Of a stretch of DNA of 39,316 nt, positions 24,921 through 32,907 are shown in pieces. Where the stretch lies: contig NZ_CBFIEO010000020.1 in assembly GCF_965661665.1 (NCBI RefSeq), positions 1 through 39,316 on the forward strand, written 5' to 3'. Made by a program: the position numbers and the translations under genes. Within the stretch, counting starts at the first letter, position 1. Every line of letters begins with the position of its first letter. The notes beneath the pieces were generated by a model. It saw only the letters and a program-made list of their open reading frames with translations, was not told where the DNA came from and searched no databases. The DNA is from Cognatiyoonia sp965661665 (GTDB taxonomy: Bacteria > Pseudomonadota > Alphaproteobacteria > Rhodobacterales > Rhodobacteraceae).

Positions 24921-26033
24921 TCACGTTGTGTTTGCTTTGGCGAGTGCTTGTGGCAATGCCTCTGCAAACGCCTTCAGCTCAACGCTGGTCCCACAGCTGA
25001 CACGAATGCAACGGTCTTGGGGTGCGACAAAAGGCATGCGCAAGAAGATGCCAAGCGCGATGAATTCCGCCAAAACCGCCCGCGCAAAATCACCATCCTG
25101 TCCGCAATCCACCGTGACGAAGTTGGTGTTGGAGGGGAGCGCGACAAGACCGTTCTCCGCCGCGATACGTGTGATCTCTGTTCGGGAGGTTGCGACCTCT
25201 GTGCGGACGTGAGCGAGCCAATCTTGGTCCAATAGTGCGGCCAAAGCACCTGTTTGGCTGACGCGGCACATACCGAAATGGTTGCGCACTTTGTTGAAGG
25301 CGCCGATCAGGTTTCGTGGCCCGATAGCATAGCCCACGCGCGCACCTGCCATACCGTACCCCTTTGAAAACGTACGCATTCGGATGACGCGCGTGTCTGT
25401 GGGGTCAACGGTAGGGGCGGAGCCTTCGGGGGCCAATTCGATGTAGGCTTCATCCAAGATCAATAGGCTGCCCTCCGGCACTTTAGAAATCATCCGCTGA
25501 ACGGTTTCTGCGTCATGCATCGATCCCATCGGGTTGTCGGGGTTGGCGAAATAAATGAGCTTCGCGCCCACCTCCTTCGCCTTTGCGATCAACCGTTCGG
25601 GGTCTTCGAAATCGCCGGTGTAGGGGATTTGGTGCATCGCGCCGCCAAAGCCCGCGACATGGTAGTTGAACGTCGGATAGGCACCTGCGGAGGTAACAAT
25701 GGACGTGCCTGCGTCGACCAGAAGCCGGACGAGGACACCCAAAAGCGTGTCGATCCCGCCGTCGATCCCGATATGGGCGGGGTCAACGCTGTGGTGCGCG
25801 GCCAAGGCTAGGCGCAAGTCATAGTTCTCCGGATCGGGGTATTTCCACGCCTCTGCCGCGGCGGCCTGCATCGCTGCAATCGCCTTGGGCGAGGGGCCAA
25901 AGCCACATTCATTGGCGCCCAAACGCGCCTTAAAGGCTTGCCCCCGCGCACGCTCCTGCGCTTCGGGTCCGACGAAGGGAACAGTTGAGGGGAGGGAGTC
26001 GGCGAGCGCGGTGAGGCGAGGATCATCAGTCAT
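24921..26033 (-). CDS. PLP aminotransferase, histidinol-phosphate aminotransferase-like
   Basis: 370 aa from ATG 26033. Class I/II aminotransferase: LGANECGFGPSPKA is the HisC-type substrate entry, YPDPENYDLRLALA, GGIDTLLGVLVRLL, IYFANPDNPMGS (PLP Asn), LLILDEAYIEL (PLP Asp) and RTFSKGYGMAGARVGYAIG with the catalytic Lys. The typical HisC length is ~360. No his genes are nearby, so it may act on an aromatic or other imidazole substrate instead. The upstream extension to 26105 is not conserved-looking. Confidence 0.85.
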   Translation of the reverse strand: MTDDPRLTALADSLPSTVPFVGPEAQERARGQAFKARLGANECGFGPSPKAIAAMQAAAAEAWKYPDPENYDLRLALAAHHSVDPAHIGIDGGIDTLLGVLVRLLVDAGTSIVTSAGAYPTFNYHVAGFGGAMHQIPYTGDFEDPERLIAKAKEVGAKLIYFANPDNPMGSMHDAETVQRMISKVPEGSLLILDEAYIELAPEGSAPTVDPTDTRVIRMRTFSKGYGMAGARVGYAIGPRNLIGAFNKVRNHFGMCRVSQTGALAALLDQDWLAHVRTEVATSRTEITRIAAENGLVALPSNTNFVTVDCGQDGDFARAVLAEFIALGIFLRMPFVAPQDRCIRVSCGTSVELKAFAEALPQALAKANTT

Positions 26034-26124
26034 GGCGAATTCTTGGCCTGACGCCGAAAAAGTTGCAATGGAGCGATATGATACCCATGTGAGGACCATT
26101 CGCAACTAATTGAGAGTTTCGGGC

Positions 26125-26289
26125 ATGAAGCTCAGCAGACGAGAGTTTTTGGCAAGTGCGGCAGCCGTGGCGTCGGTCCGTGCGGTGTCACAGGTGGCCA
26201 CGCAGTCAGGCGGACGGCGCATTTTGACGCTGGTTTATGACAAGGCGCTAGGGTCGATGCGAGCAATCGACAAATTCGTCCCGTTCTAG
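26125..26289 (+). CDS. 54-aa protein with Tat-type signal
   Basis: KLSRREFLASAAAVASVRAV is a twin-arginine motif (S-R-R-E-F-L) followed by a short Ala/Val-rich stretch, then TQSGGRRILTLVYDKALGSM and RAIDKFVPF. The mature part would be only ~30 residues. I recall similar short Tat proteins in Rhodobacteraceae (LTLVYDK...M-R-A motif), which supports a real gene. Whether the signal is cleaved or acts as an anchor is unknown. It is divergent from the HisC-like gene, with 91 bases between their starts. Confidence 0.6.
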   Translation: MKLSRREFLASAAAVASVRAVSQVATQSGGRRILTLVYDKALGSMRAIDKFVPF

Positions 26290-26309
26290 GCGCGGAATCA
26301 AGCCGAAGG

Positions 26310-26350
26310 CGCCGCGCCCATCACCGACCCGCCCCGACGGGTTGGCGATT
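26310..26350 (+). repeat. palindromic element, copy A
   Basis: The sequence GCGCCCATCACCGACCCG, loop, CGGGTTGGCGAT. CCGACCCG at 26324-26331 pairs with CGGGTTGG at 26338-26345 around a 6-base loop. It resembles copy B (26420-26452) in inverted orientation and may also act as the terminator of the Tat gene. Confidence 0.5.
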
Positions 26351-26360
26351 TGACAAGAGG

Positions 26361-26386
26361 TTAATCCGCACAAACGGAAGATTAAT
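26361..26386. other. AT-rich inverted repeat between palindromes
   Basis: TTAATC at 26361-26366 and GATTAA at 26380-26385 with partially pairing CCG/CGG inside. It lies between the two palindrome copies and has no known role. Confidence 0.3.
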
Positions 26387-26419
26387 TAGGCTGCCACAAA
26401 GTGCTGCCGAACGACCTTG

Positions 26420-26452
26420 TTATCGCCCACCCACGGGTCGGCGATGGGCGCT
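26420..26452 (-). repeat. palindromic element, copy B
   Basis: On the minus strand GCGCCCATCGCCGACCCG is followed by TGGGTGGGCGAT. ATCGCC (26422-26427) pairs with GGCGAT (26440-26445). It starts at the valS stop codon. It matches copy A except at a few positions, in inverted orientation about 75 bases away, like a paired intergenic palindrome. Confidence 0.5.
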
Positions 26453-29400
26453 ACCCAATCTCTTCCAAACGCCCGATGGCGGCGGTCAGCTTGGCTTCTT
26501 CCTCTTCGCGCAGCGCAAGGTTTGCTTTGGCCTCCGCCACCACAGCCTCCGGCGCGCTTTCGACGAATTTTGGGTTGTTCAACCGCCCGCGCAAACCGCC
26601 CAGCTCTTTACCGAGCTTTTCAAGCTGCTTGCCCAAACGCGCCTTTTCGGCATCCACATCGATGATGTCCGCCAAAGGCAGCGCGAAGGACGCGCCTGCC
26701 GCTGGAACGGTCAAAGACCCTTTAGGCGCTTCATCAGCCACGATGATGCTTTCCACCCGCGCCAAACGCATGATGAGCGCCTCGTTATTCGCCAGCGCCT
26801 GAACCGCATGGTCATCCGCTACCGTCTGCAACACTGGGATCTTCAACCCCGCCGGCACATTCATTTGCGCGCGTGCAGACCGAATACCTTCAATCAGGGA
26901 AATGACCCAGTTCATCTCCCGATCCGCGTCCACATCGACCAGTTCCGCGCCATATTCCGGCCAGTCGGCGTGCACCAGCATCTTCGCGCGGTTGTCGGCA
27001 AAGCCCCAAAGCTCTTCAGTGATGAACGGCATGATCGGGTGCAGCAGGATCAAGGACTGATCGAGAACCCAGCGCAGCGTTTGCTGTGTCTCTACTTTCG
27101 CGGCTTCATCGTCGCCTTGCAGGATCGGTTTGGAAAACTCTAGATACCAGTCGCACACCTTGCCCCAGACAAATGCATAAAGCGCATTCGCGGCCTCGTT
27201 GAAGTGATACCCTTCAAGCGCTGTATCGACCGCTTCGCGAACCTTTGCCGTCTCCCGAATGATCCACTTGTTGAGCGTCAGCTGCGCATCGGGGCGTGGC
27301 GTGTCGCCGGGGTAGGGAATTTCGTAGTGTTCGGCGAAGCTGAAGGCGTTCCAAAGCTTTGTGCCAAAATTACGATAGCCTTTGATCCGCTCTTCACTGA
27401 TCTTCAGAACTCCACCAAGGGCGGCCATCTGCGCGTTCGTGAAGCGCAACGCGTCGGCACCGTATGCATCGACAATCTCCAGCGGGTCGAGCACGTTGCC
27501 GCGCGTCTTCGACATCTTCTCCCCCTTCGCGTCGCGGACAAGTTGGTGGAGGTAGACGGTGTGAAACGGCAATTTGTCTTCCACCGCGTAAGACATCATC
27601 ATCATCCGTGCGACCCAGAAGAACAGAATGTCTTGACCGGTGATCAGAACGTCAGAGGGGAAGTATTTTTCAAGCTCCCCCGTCCGATCCGGCCAGCCGA
27701 GCGTGCCGAAGGGCCAAAGGCCGGAGGAGAACCACGTGTCGAGGACGTCTGGATCACGAGCAATGTACCAAACTTTGACGTATCTAGCATCCTCTGGTCC
27801 ATGATCAGGTGCATGTGGATCGTAGAGGTATCCATTGCCAGCTTGGATCTCGGCAACAGGTGCATCGACCACCCGTACGTCAAATCCATGGGCATCAAGA
27901 TCAAAGTCCTCTGGATACGCCTTCTTAAAATGCTCCCTCGCTTGTTCGATTGCTTCAGCTTCATTTGAAGCACAGAACATCGTTTCTACGCGTTCGCCGT
28001 CTGCTGTTTTTGAAGCTGAACCGAACCACACCGGGATCTGATGCCCCCACCACAGCTGGCGGGAGATGCACCACGGCTCAATGTTCTCTAGCCAGTGGAA
28101 ATAAACCTTCTTCCCGCTCTCCGGCATGATCTTGACCGTGCCGTCGCGCACCGCGTCGAGCGCCGGACCAACGATCTTGTCGGAGCGGACGAACCACTGG
28201 TCGGTCAATGCAGGCTCGATCACCACCTTGGAACGGTCGCCGAACGGCAGCATGATCTTCTTGTTCTCGATCAACGGCACGGTTTCGGTCACTTCAAAGG
28301 TCTCTCCGTCGTCGGCTTTCTCTGACCGTGTGACATCGTGCATGACGGCAAGGCCCTCGGTCGTGATATCCGCGACAACCCGCTTGCGTGCCTCAAACCG
28401 ATCTAGTCCGCGATAGTCCTCTGGCACAAGGTTCATCGCGGCGATCTTCGCCTCGTCAAAATCTTCCTCACCATTTGCAATCGCTTGTGCTGTCGCCGCT
28501 TCCTCCGCGTAAGGCCGCCCATCTGACCGCATCGCACCTTTGGTATCCATCAGCGCATACATCGGGATGTTGCCACGCTTGGCGACTTGGTAGTCGTTGA
28601 AGTCATGGGCGCCGGTGATCTTCACGGCACCAGAGCCGAAGTCCGGATCAGGGTAGTCATCGGTTATGATCGGGATCAGGCGGCGCTGATCCTTGGGTCC
28701 AACCGGAATTTCACAAAGTTTCCCAACGATTGACGCGTAACGCTCATCCTTTGGGTGCACGGCAACCGCACCGTCGCCCAGCATCGTTTCAGGCCGTGTC
28801 GTTGCGATAGAGATATAGTCCCGCTCTTCCTCAAGTGTGACGTTCCCGTCCTCGTCCTTCTCGATATAGGTGTAGGTTGCGCCACCGGCGAGCGGGTATT
28901 TGAAGTGCCACATGTGGCCGTCGACTTCGATATTCTCGACTTCCAAGTCGGATATCGCCGTCTCAAAATGCGGGTCCCAATTGACGAGGCGCTTACCGCG
29001 ATAAATGAGGCCCTTGTTGTACATATCGACAAAGACCTTGAGCACGGCATCATGGAAATTGCCCTCTTCCCCCTCCGGCGCGTTTGGTGCGCCGGACATG
29101 GTGAAGGCCAAGCGGTCATAATCCATCGAGGAGCCAAGGCGCTTGTCCTGCTCCACAATCGTGCCGCCAGAGAATTTTTTCCAATCCCAGACTTTTGCGA
29201 GAAACTCTTCACGCGCCATTTCTGACCGTTTGCGGTTCTCGCCATCAGCGGCCATCTGCTTTTCTACGACCAATTGAGTGGCAATCCCTGCGTGGTCCAA
29301 CCCTGGCTGGAACAGCGTGTCATAGCCCTGCATCCGCTTCCAACGGGTCAGAATATCCATCAGCGTGTGGTTGAACGCATGGCCCACGTGCAGGACACCT

Positions 29401-29543
29401 GTGACGTTGGGCGGTGGCAGTTGGATGCAGAACGTCTCTTCCCGTGACTTATTCGCGCCCGCTTTGAACGCCTTGGCCTTTTCCCATGCCGCAAAGATGC
29501 GCGGTTCGGCTGTCTTTGCGTCGAATGTCTTGTCCATCGCCAT
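26451..29543 (-). CDS. valS: valyl-tRNA synthetase
   Basis: 1030 aa from ATG 29543. Class I synthetase charging tRNA-Val. PPNVTGVLHVGHAFNHTLMD has the HIGH motif as HVGH (52-55), the KMSKS motif is KMSKT at 676-680, and the C-terminal ~70 residues form the coiled-coil arm (ARLGKQLEKLGKELGGLRG). KMSKT lies further from HIGH than in E. coli, because of inserts in the editing/catalytic region, including a stretch at about 27760-27980 that looks AT-richer than its surroundings. ATG 29537 (MDKTF) is an alternative start; the extension to 29633 is rejected. Copy B of a palindrome follows the stop. Confidence 0.97.
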   Translation of the reverse strand: MAMDKTFDAKTAEPRIFAAWEKAKAFKAGANKSREETFCIQLPPPNVTGVLHVGHAFNHTLMDILTRWKRMQGYDTLFQPGLDHAGIATQLVVEKQMAADGENRKRSEMAREEFLAKVWDWKKFSGGTIVEQDKRLGSSMDYDRLAFTMSGAPNAPEGEEGNFHDAVLKVFVDMYNKGLIYRGKRLVNWDPHFETAISDLEVENIEVDGHMWHFKYPLAGGATYTYIEKDEDGNVTLEEERDYISIATTRPETMLGDGAVAVHPKDERYASIVGKLCEIPVGPKDQRRLIPIITDDYPDPDFGSGAVKITGAHDFNDYQVAKRGNIPMYALMDTKGAMRSDGRPYAEEAATAQAIANGEEDFDEAKIAAMNLVPEDYRGLDRFEARKRVVADITTEGLAVMHDVTRSEKADDGETFEVTETVPLIENKKIMLPFGDRSKVVIEPALTDQWFVRSDKIVGPALDAVRDGTVKIMPESGKKVYFHWLENIEPWCISRQLWWGHQIPVWFGSASKTADGERVETMFCASNEAEAIEQAREHFKKAYPEDFDLDAHGFDVRVVDAPVAEIQAGNGYLYDPHAPDHGPEDARYVKVWYIARDPDVLDTWFSSGLWPFGTLGWPDRTGELEKYFPSDVLITGQDILFFWVARMMMMSYAVEDKLPFHTVYLHQLVRDAKGEKMSKTRGNVLDPLEIVDAYGADALRFTNAQMAALGGVLKISEERIKGYRNFGTKLWNAFSFAEHYEIPYPGDTPRPDAQLTLNKWIIRETAKVREAVDTALEGYHFNEAANALYAFVWGKVCDWYLEFSKPILQGDDEAAKVETQQTLRWVLDQSLILLHPIMPFITEELWGFADNRAKMLVHADWPEYGAELVDVDADREMNWVISLIEGIRSARAQMNVPAGLKIPVLQTVADDHAVQALANNEALIMRLARVESIIVADEAPKGSLTVPAAGASFALPLADIIDVDAEKARLGKQLEKLGKELGGLRGRLNNPKFVESAPEAVVAEAKANLALREEEEAKLTAAIGRLEEIG

Positions 29544-29615
29544 TGTTTGGGTGTCCTTGTCTGAGTAGGCTTCGTTTAACCAAAGCAAAGACCCTCGAAA
29601 AGGGGGGAAACGAGC

Positions 29616-30002
29616 ATGATGGAACCAAGGCATGACAGGACAGCGCCGCGATCGTGGTGGAGCTTGTTTTTTGCGGTTGGTGGATACTTTGTGATCCTTG
29701 CTGGATTAGCCTTGTTTGGCTTCACGATTTGGAGTTCGGTGGACTACCGCAAAGCCACGATGTTTGATCGGGATGGGGTGGGTGCGGATGCTGAGATCGT
29801 GTCAAAACGCACGGTCGAAAGCGATGATGACACCGACTATGACATCGTCTTTGCATATCAGGCTGGTGAACGACTGGTGAAAGTCGAACGGTCTGTGTCG
29901 TCCGGTTTCTATTATGATTGGTCTGTTGGGTCAGACGCCCCCATTCGCTATATGCCCAACCGGACGACACGCATGGAGTATTACATCGGTGGGTCCCGTT
30001 GA
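29616..30002 (+). CDS. DUF3592-like membrane protein, N-terminal part
   Basis: 128 aa. One N-terminal membrane helix (LFFAVGGYFVILAGLALFGF, TIW), then an extracytoplasmic beta domain (ADAEIVSKRTVESDDDTDYD, VFAYQAGERLVKVER, PIRYMPNRTTRMEYY) with the look of DUF3592. A single TGA at 30000-30002 separates it from the next ORF, which is in the same frame and continues in the way DUF3592 proteins do. It is divergent from valS. Confidence 0.65.
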   Translation: MMEPRHDRTAPRSWWSLFFAVGGYFVILAGLALFGFTIWSSVDYRKATMFDRDGVGADAEIVSKRTVESDDDTDYDIVFAYQAGERLVKVERSVSSGFYYDWSVGSDAPIRYMPNRTTRMEYYIGGSR

Positions 30003-30011
30003 AAGGCCCGC

Positions 30012-30371
30012 ATGACCCAGATGATTGGTGGGATTGTAGGGCTTTTCGGGCTCGGGCTGCTTTGGTTTTCTGGGTCTAGGGCGAACAGTGCGGTACTTGC
30101 GCGGCGCAAAGGGTATCGGACAACGGCGACGATCCAGCGGTTTGTGGAACGGAAGAATTCCGGCAAGCCAACAGGGCGCGGTTATATGATTTTTGAAACT
30201 GAAGACCGCAAGCGTGGTCAAAGCCTGGACCACAATATCAAGAAATTGCGCAGATTGGGCAGCGGCTCCCAAATCGTTGTGTTTGTGCGCAGGGAGGATG
30301 TTTGGTGGGAGGGGGACACTGGACCCCGCATCAAAGTGCTGCGTTACTTCCTGAAAATGACCGACAGCTAG
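30012..30371 (+). CDS. DUF3592-like protein, C-terminal part
   Basis: 119 aa, in the same frame as 29616-30002 and three codons (AAG GCC CGC) after its TGA. One membrane helix (MIGGIVGLFGLGLLWFSGSR) is followed by a soluble domain (YRTTATIQRFVERKNSG, GYMIFETEDRKRG, GSQIVVFVRREDVWWEG). GAAAGG five bases before ATG 30012 would permit reinitiation. The two halves together equal one 251-aa two-helix protein, so the split is probably a recent nonsense change (for example CGA to TGA). Confidence 0.6.
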   Translation: MTQMIGGIVGLFGLGLLWFSGSRANSAVLARRKGYRTTATIQRFVERKNSGKPTGRGYMIFETEDRKRGQSLDHNIKKLRRLGSGSQIVVFVRREDVWWEGDTGPRIKVLRYFLKMTDS

Positions 30372-30961
30372 GCGGTCAGCGGTTCCCGCTCGCCTGTGCG
30401 GATGACCCTAGGATCATAAGGCTCACGCGCGAACACCTCCCGCACACGGTCGGCGAAATGCTCAATCGGCAAGGTTGTGTAGTTTGGATCGAAGGAGCTT
30501 TGATCCCAACGCTCACAAAACTCTGCGCAGTCGTCAAAATAGGGGTGGCCCGCGTAGGTTTGCCGTTTTTCTGGATTCGCGCCGACGTGTGCGCCGTAGT
30601 AGACGAGTTGGAAATCGCCGTGCTTTTCCACCACCCATGTGACTTGTTCGCGGACGAAGGGTTTTAGAATGCTGGCGGCGTATTCATCGTGGTTGTAGGG
30701 CGCGAAGATGTCACCGATGTCATGAAGCAGCGCGGCAACGATCCAATCGGTGTCCGCGCCATCCCGCTCCGCCCGTGTGGCCGATTGCAGGGAGTGGCCG
30801 AGCCGTGTGATTTGATACCCCGACAGCCCCTCATCGAGTTCGACAAGTGCTTTCAAAAGCCGATCTGCCGTGCCTTTGGTGTGCGCGATCTCATGCTCGG
30901 TCAGGAAGTCATAGTCTTCCTTGTCGCCGTCTTTCATCTGCGTGAATTTGACCTGATCCAT
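30368..30961 (-). CDS. HD-domain protein (COG4341/PhnZ-like mixed oxygenase/phosphohydrolase family)
   Basis: 197 aa from ATG 30961. HD residues: H56 (LGHSLQSATRA), H80-D81 (IVAALLHDIGD), H91 (NHDEYAA), H114 (VEKHGDFQLVYYG) and acidic residues after (DQSSFDPNYTTLP). The 24-residue gap from the first His to HD matches PhnZ-type mixed-valent di-iron oxygenases as I recall them, but PhnZ's lid Tyr and Glu do not align (L46, Y49). It may therefore be an oxygenase of another substrate or a hydrolase. TAATG overlap with the upstream PhyH-type dioxygenase shows translational coupling, which favours a two-step pathway. Confidence 0.75.
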   Translation of the reverse strand: MDQVKFTQMKDGDKEDYDFLTEHEIAHTKGTADRLLKALVELDEGLSGYQITRLGHSLQSATRAERDGADTDWIVAALLHDIGDIFAPYNHDEYAASILKPFVREQVTWVVEKHGDFQLVYYGAHVGANPEKRQTYAGHPYFDDCAEFCERWDQSSFDPNYTTLPIEHFADRVREVFAREPYDPRVIRTGEREPLTA

Positions 30962-31833
30962 TAGTCCGCCTTCTCGTAGAAATCGCCGGATTGCGCGGCG
31001 CCTTTGATCATCACTTTGGTCTGTAGGTGCCTGATTGTGTTGTAAAGTTCCAGACTTTTTGAGGTGAATGGTTTGGTCGGAACGCGGTAGGGTTCCCACA
31101 AGCCAAACTTGTCTTCGCCGCGGGCGAGGTGGGCATAGTCCCGCTCGCCCCCGGTCTTGGCAATGCCGGGTTGGAGATATCGGATTACGATGCCGACGCG
31201 CCGATCGTCGGAGGTATTGGGCCCCGATCCGTGGATCGTTAGGCCGTGATGCAGGCTGATTTCACCAGGCTGCAATTCCATCGAGACTTTGTCGTCTTCA
31301 GCAACCTCCACACGGATTTCCTGACCCCGCGACAAAAGGTTGTTGCCGTCAAAGGTGTCTTCATGCGGCAGGATTGGGTTTTTGTGACTGCCGGCCACCA
31401 CATCCATGCAGCCGCTTTCTGTGGTCGCGGGCGACAGGGCCAACCATGCAGTTGTCAGGCCGTCAATCTCCCCCATGCCCCAATAGGTGACGTCTTGGTG
31501 CATGGTCACGACCGCTTTGGTTTGTGGCTCTTTGATAAGAAACTCGACCGAATAGAGCATGATGTCTGGCCCCAAGACCCCTTCGACCGCGTTCAATATC
31601 CCCTCATGACAGCCCATCTCATGCGCGATGGGCATCACGATCTGCGCATTGATCCGCTTGTAGGTGTTGAGCGGCAGGGTCAAACCGTTGTCGAGCCATT
31701 CTGCCTCCAACGCTTCAACCCGAGCGCGGAGGGCTGTAGACTCGGCTTCGCTCATCACCCTGATCGGGAACAAGAACCCGTTGTCACGGTAGCTTTGCTT
31801 TTGCGCCTTTGAAATCTGGCCCGGCTTGGTCAT
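30961..31833 (-). CDS. PhyH-family Fe(II)/2-oxoglutarate dioxygenase
   Basis: 290 aa from ATG 31833, preceded by GGGAGG at seven bases. Jelly-roll iron ligands: H112-x-D114 in VVTMHQDVTYWG and H201 in HHGLTIHGSGPN, with the 2-oxoglutarate-binding Arg at 211/212 (DDRRVGIVIRY). It resembles phytanoyl-CoA dioxygenase family hydroxylases including PhnY, the 2-aminoethylphosphonate hydroxylase. The stop (TAA, 30961-30963) overlaps the start of the HD-domain gene (TAATG). The true substrate cannot be read from sequence; the pairing suggests hydroxylation followed by oxidative cleavage. Confidence 0.85.
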   Translation of the reverse strand: MTKPGQISKAQKQSYRDNGFLFPIRVMSEAESTALRARVEALEAEWLDNGLTLPLNTYKRINAQIVMPIAHEMGCHEGILNAVEGVLGPDIMLYSVEFLIKEPQTKAVVTMHQDVTYWGMGEIDGLTTAWLALSPATTESGCMDVVAGSHKNPILPHEDTFDGNNLLSRGQEIRVEVAEDDKVSMELQPGEISLHHGLTIHGSGPNTSDDRRVGIVIRYLQPGIAKTGGERDYAHLARGEDKFGLWEPYRVPTKPFTSKSLELYNTIRHLQTKVMIKGAAQSGDFYEKAD

Positions 31834-31977
31834 TGGTGGCCTCCCTTGATGATCAAAAGATGAACGCACTGCCCGCGACATGTCGCGTCAAGTTGCGACA
31901 GGTTTTTGAGCTAAGTTGACTGGATAGTGCGCCGACGCGCATTAGGGATCTGTACAACGAGGTTTAGGAATTCCAAG

Positions 31978-32583
31978 ATGGACAAATTCGGAAAAAGCCA
32001 GCCGTTCGAACGGGTGGAGGATTTGCGGTTTTTGGCCGGGCGAAGGGCGGTATGTGGATGACATAGCGCCCGAAGGCGCGCTGCACGCCTATTTCCTGCG
32101 GTCTCCTGTCGCCCACGGCACGATCGAGGCGTTAGATGTATCGGACGAGCGGGACGTGGAGGTTGTTGAGGCGGTTTTCACCATTGCCGATCTCGAAACG
32201 GATGGCATTGATATCACGCAAAGCGGATCATTGGTTACGCCGCGGGATGGCAGGAAAGGTGTGGACCCGATGCGCCCGCTGCTTGCCAAGGACCACGTTC
32301 GCTATGTGGGGGAACCGGTGGCGCTGATCTTGGCTGAGACGATGGCTGCGGCCAAAGATGCCGCAGAACTCATTTAGCTAGATATCGACGATCGGCCCGT
32401 CCACATGGACTTGGCAACGGGGCCCAATGAAATCCATGCAGAGGCAAAGGATAACCTCGTTTACGACTGGGACATGGGCGATGCGGAAGCGGCTGCAGCC
32501 ACGCAAGCAAAGGCCGCTCAGAAGGTCAGTATCGAAATTTACGACAACCGGATCATCTGCAACTCGATGGAGCCGCGTGGCAC
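31978..32583 (+). pseudogene. xanthine dehydrogenase/CO dehydrogenase large-subunit (CoxL-like) fragment
   Basis: From ATG 31978: DKFGKSQPFERVEDLRFLAG, then an extra base at about 32041 shifts into GRYVDDIAPEGALHAYFLRS, PVAHGTIEALDV..., HVRYVGEPVALILAETMAAA, AELI, TAG (32375-32377, probably from GAG/GAA), LDIDDRPVHMDLATGPNEIH, NSMEPRG. This is the N-terminal ~200 residues of a ~780-aa molybdopterin-binding subunit (xanthine dehydrogenase family). Similarity stops at MEPRG near 32583; the molybdenum centre is lost. Frameshift, nonsense codon and truncation make it dead. No coxM/coxS partners are near. Confidence 0.8.
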
Positions 32584-32907
32584 CCACAGCAATGTTGGTG
32601 GCCAACTGCGGGGGCATTTCGAGTCGCGGCCTTTGTCCAACATCTCCCTCATTTGGATGCTGGAGCGGTTGGTAAGGTGCGGCTTGCAACTGCCCGACGA
32701 CTGGCGCACCCGATTCCCGCAAGACGTCAACGCCCCGTCACTTGGCGTGTGGCACGGCTGGTCCTAGCTGCTTTGGGCGCGGCGATGGCGTGTCGTAGGG
32801 GCCTGGACTTCTGAACGGTTGCACGAAACAATCGCGGACCGGCCAGCCTCCGGGGCTGCGACGCCTCCGGCGGAGATATTTGTCGCGAAAGAAGACGCCT
32901 AGCGCGG
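32584..32907. other. intergenic, decayed end of the CoxL-like gene plus a terminator-like hairpin
   Basis: An open frame continues from the pseudogene to 32765 but shows no family resemblance. Near 32846-32880 CCTCCGGGGCTGCGACG and CCTCCGGCGGAGATATTT resemble the GC-rich hairpin plus TATTT intergenic motif I recall as common in Rhodobacteraceae. It may terminate transcription from either side. Nothing else seen. Confidence 0.35.

Noticed and set aside
27204..27968. 254-codon frame opposite valS
   Set aside because: Antisense of conserved ValS sequence with no recognisable domain.
30368..30961. Firm assignment of the HD protein as PhnZ
   Set aside because: The metal-binding pattern fits but the lid Tyr/Glu and the Lys after the fourth His do not align by eye, and no phosphonate genes are nearby.
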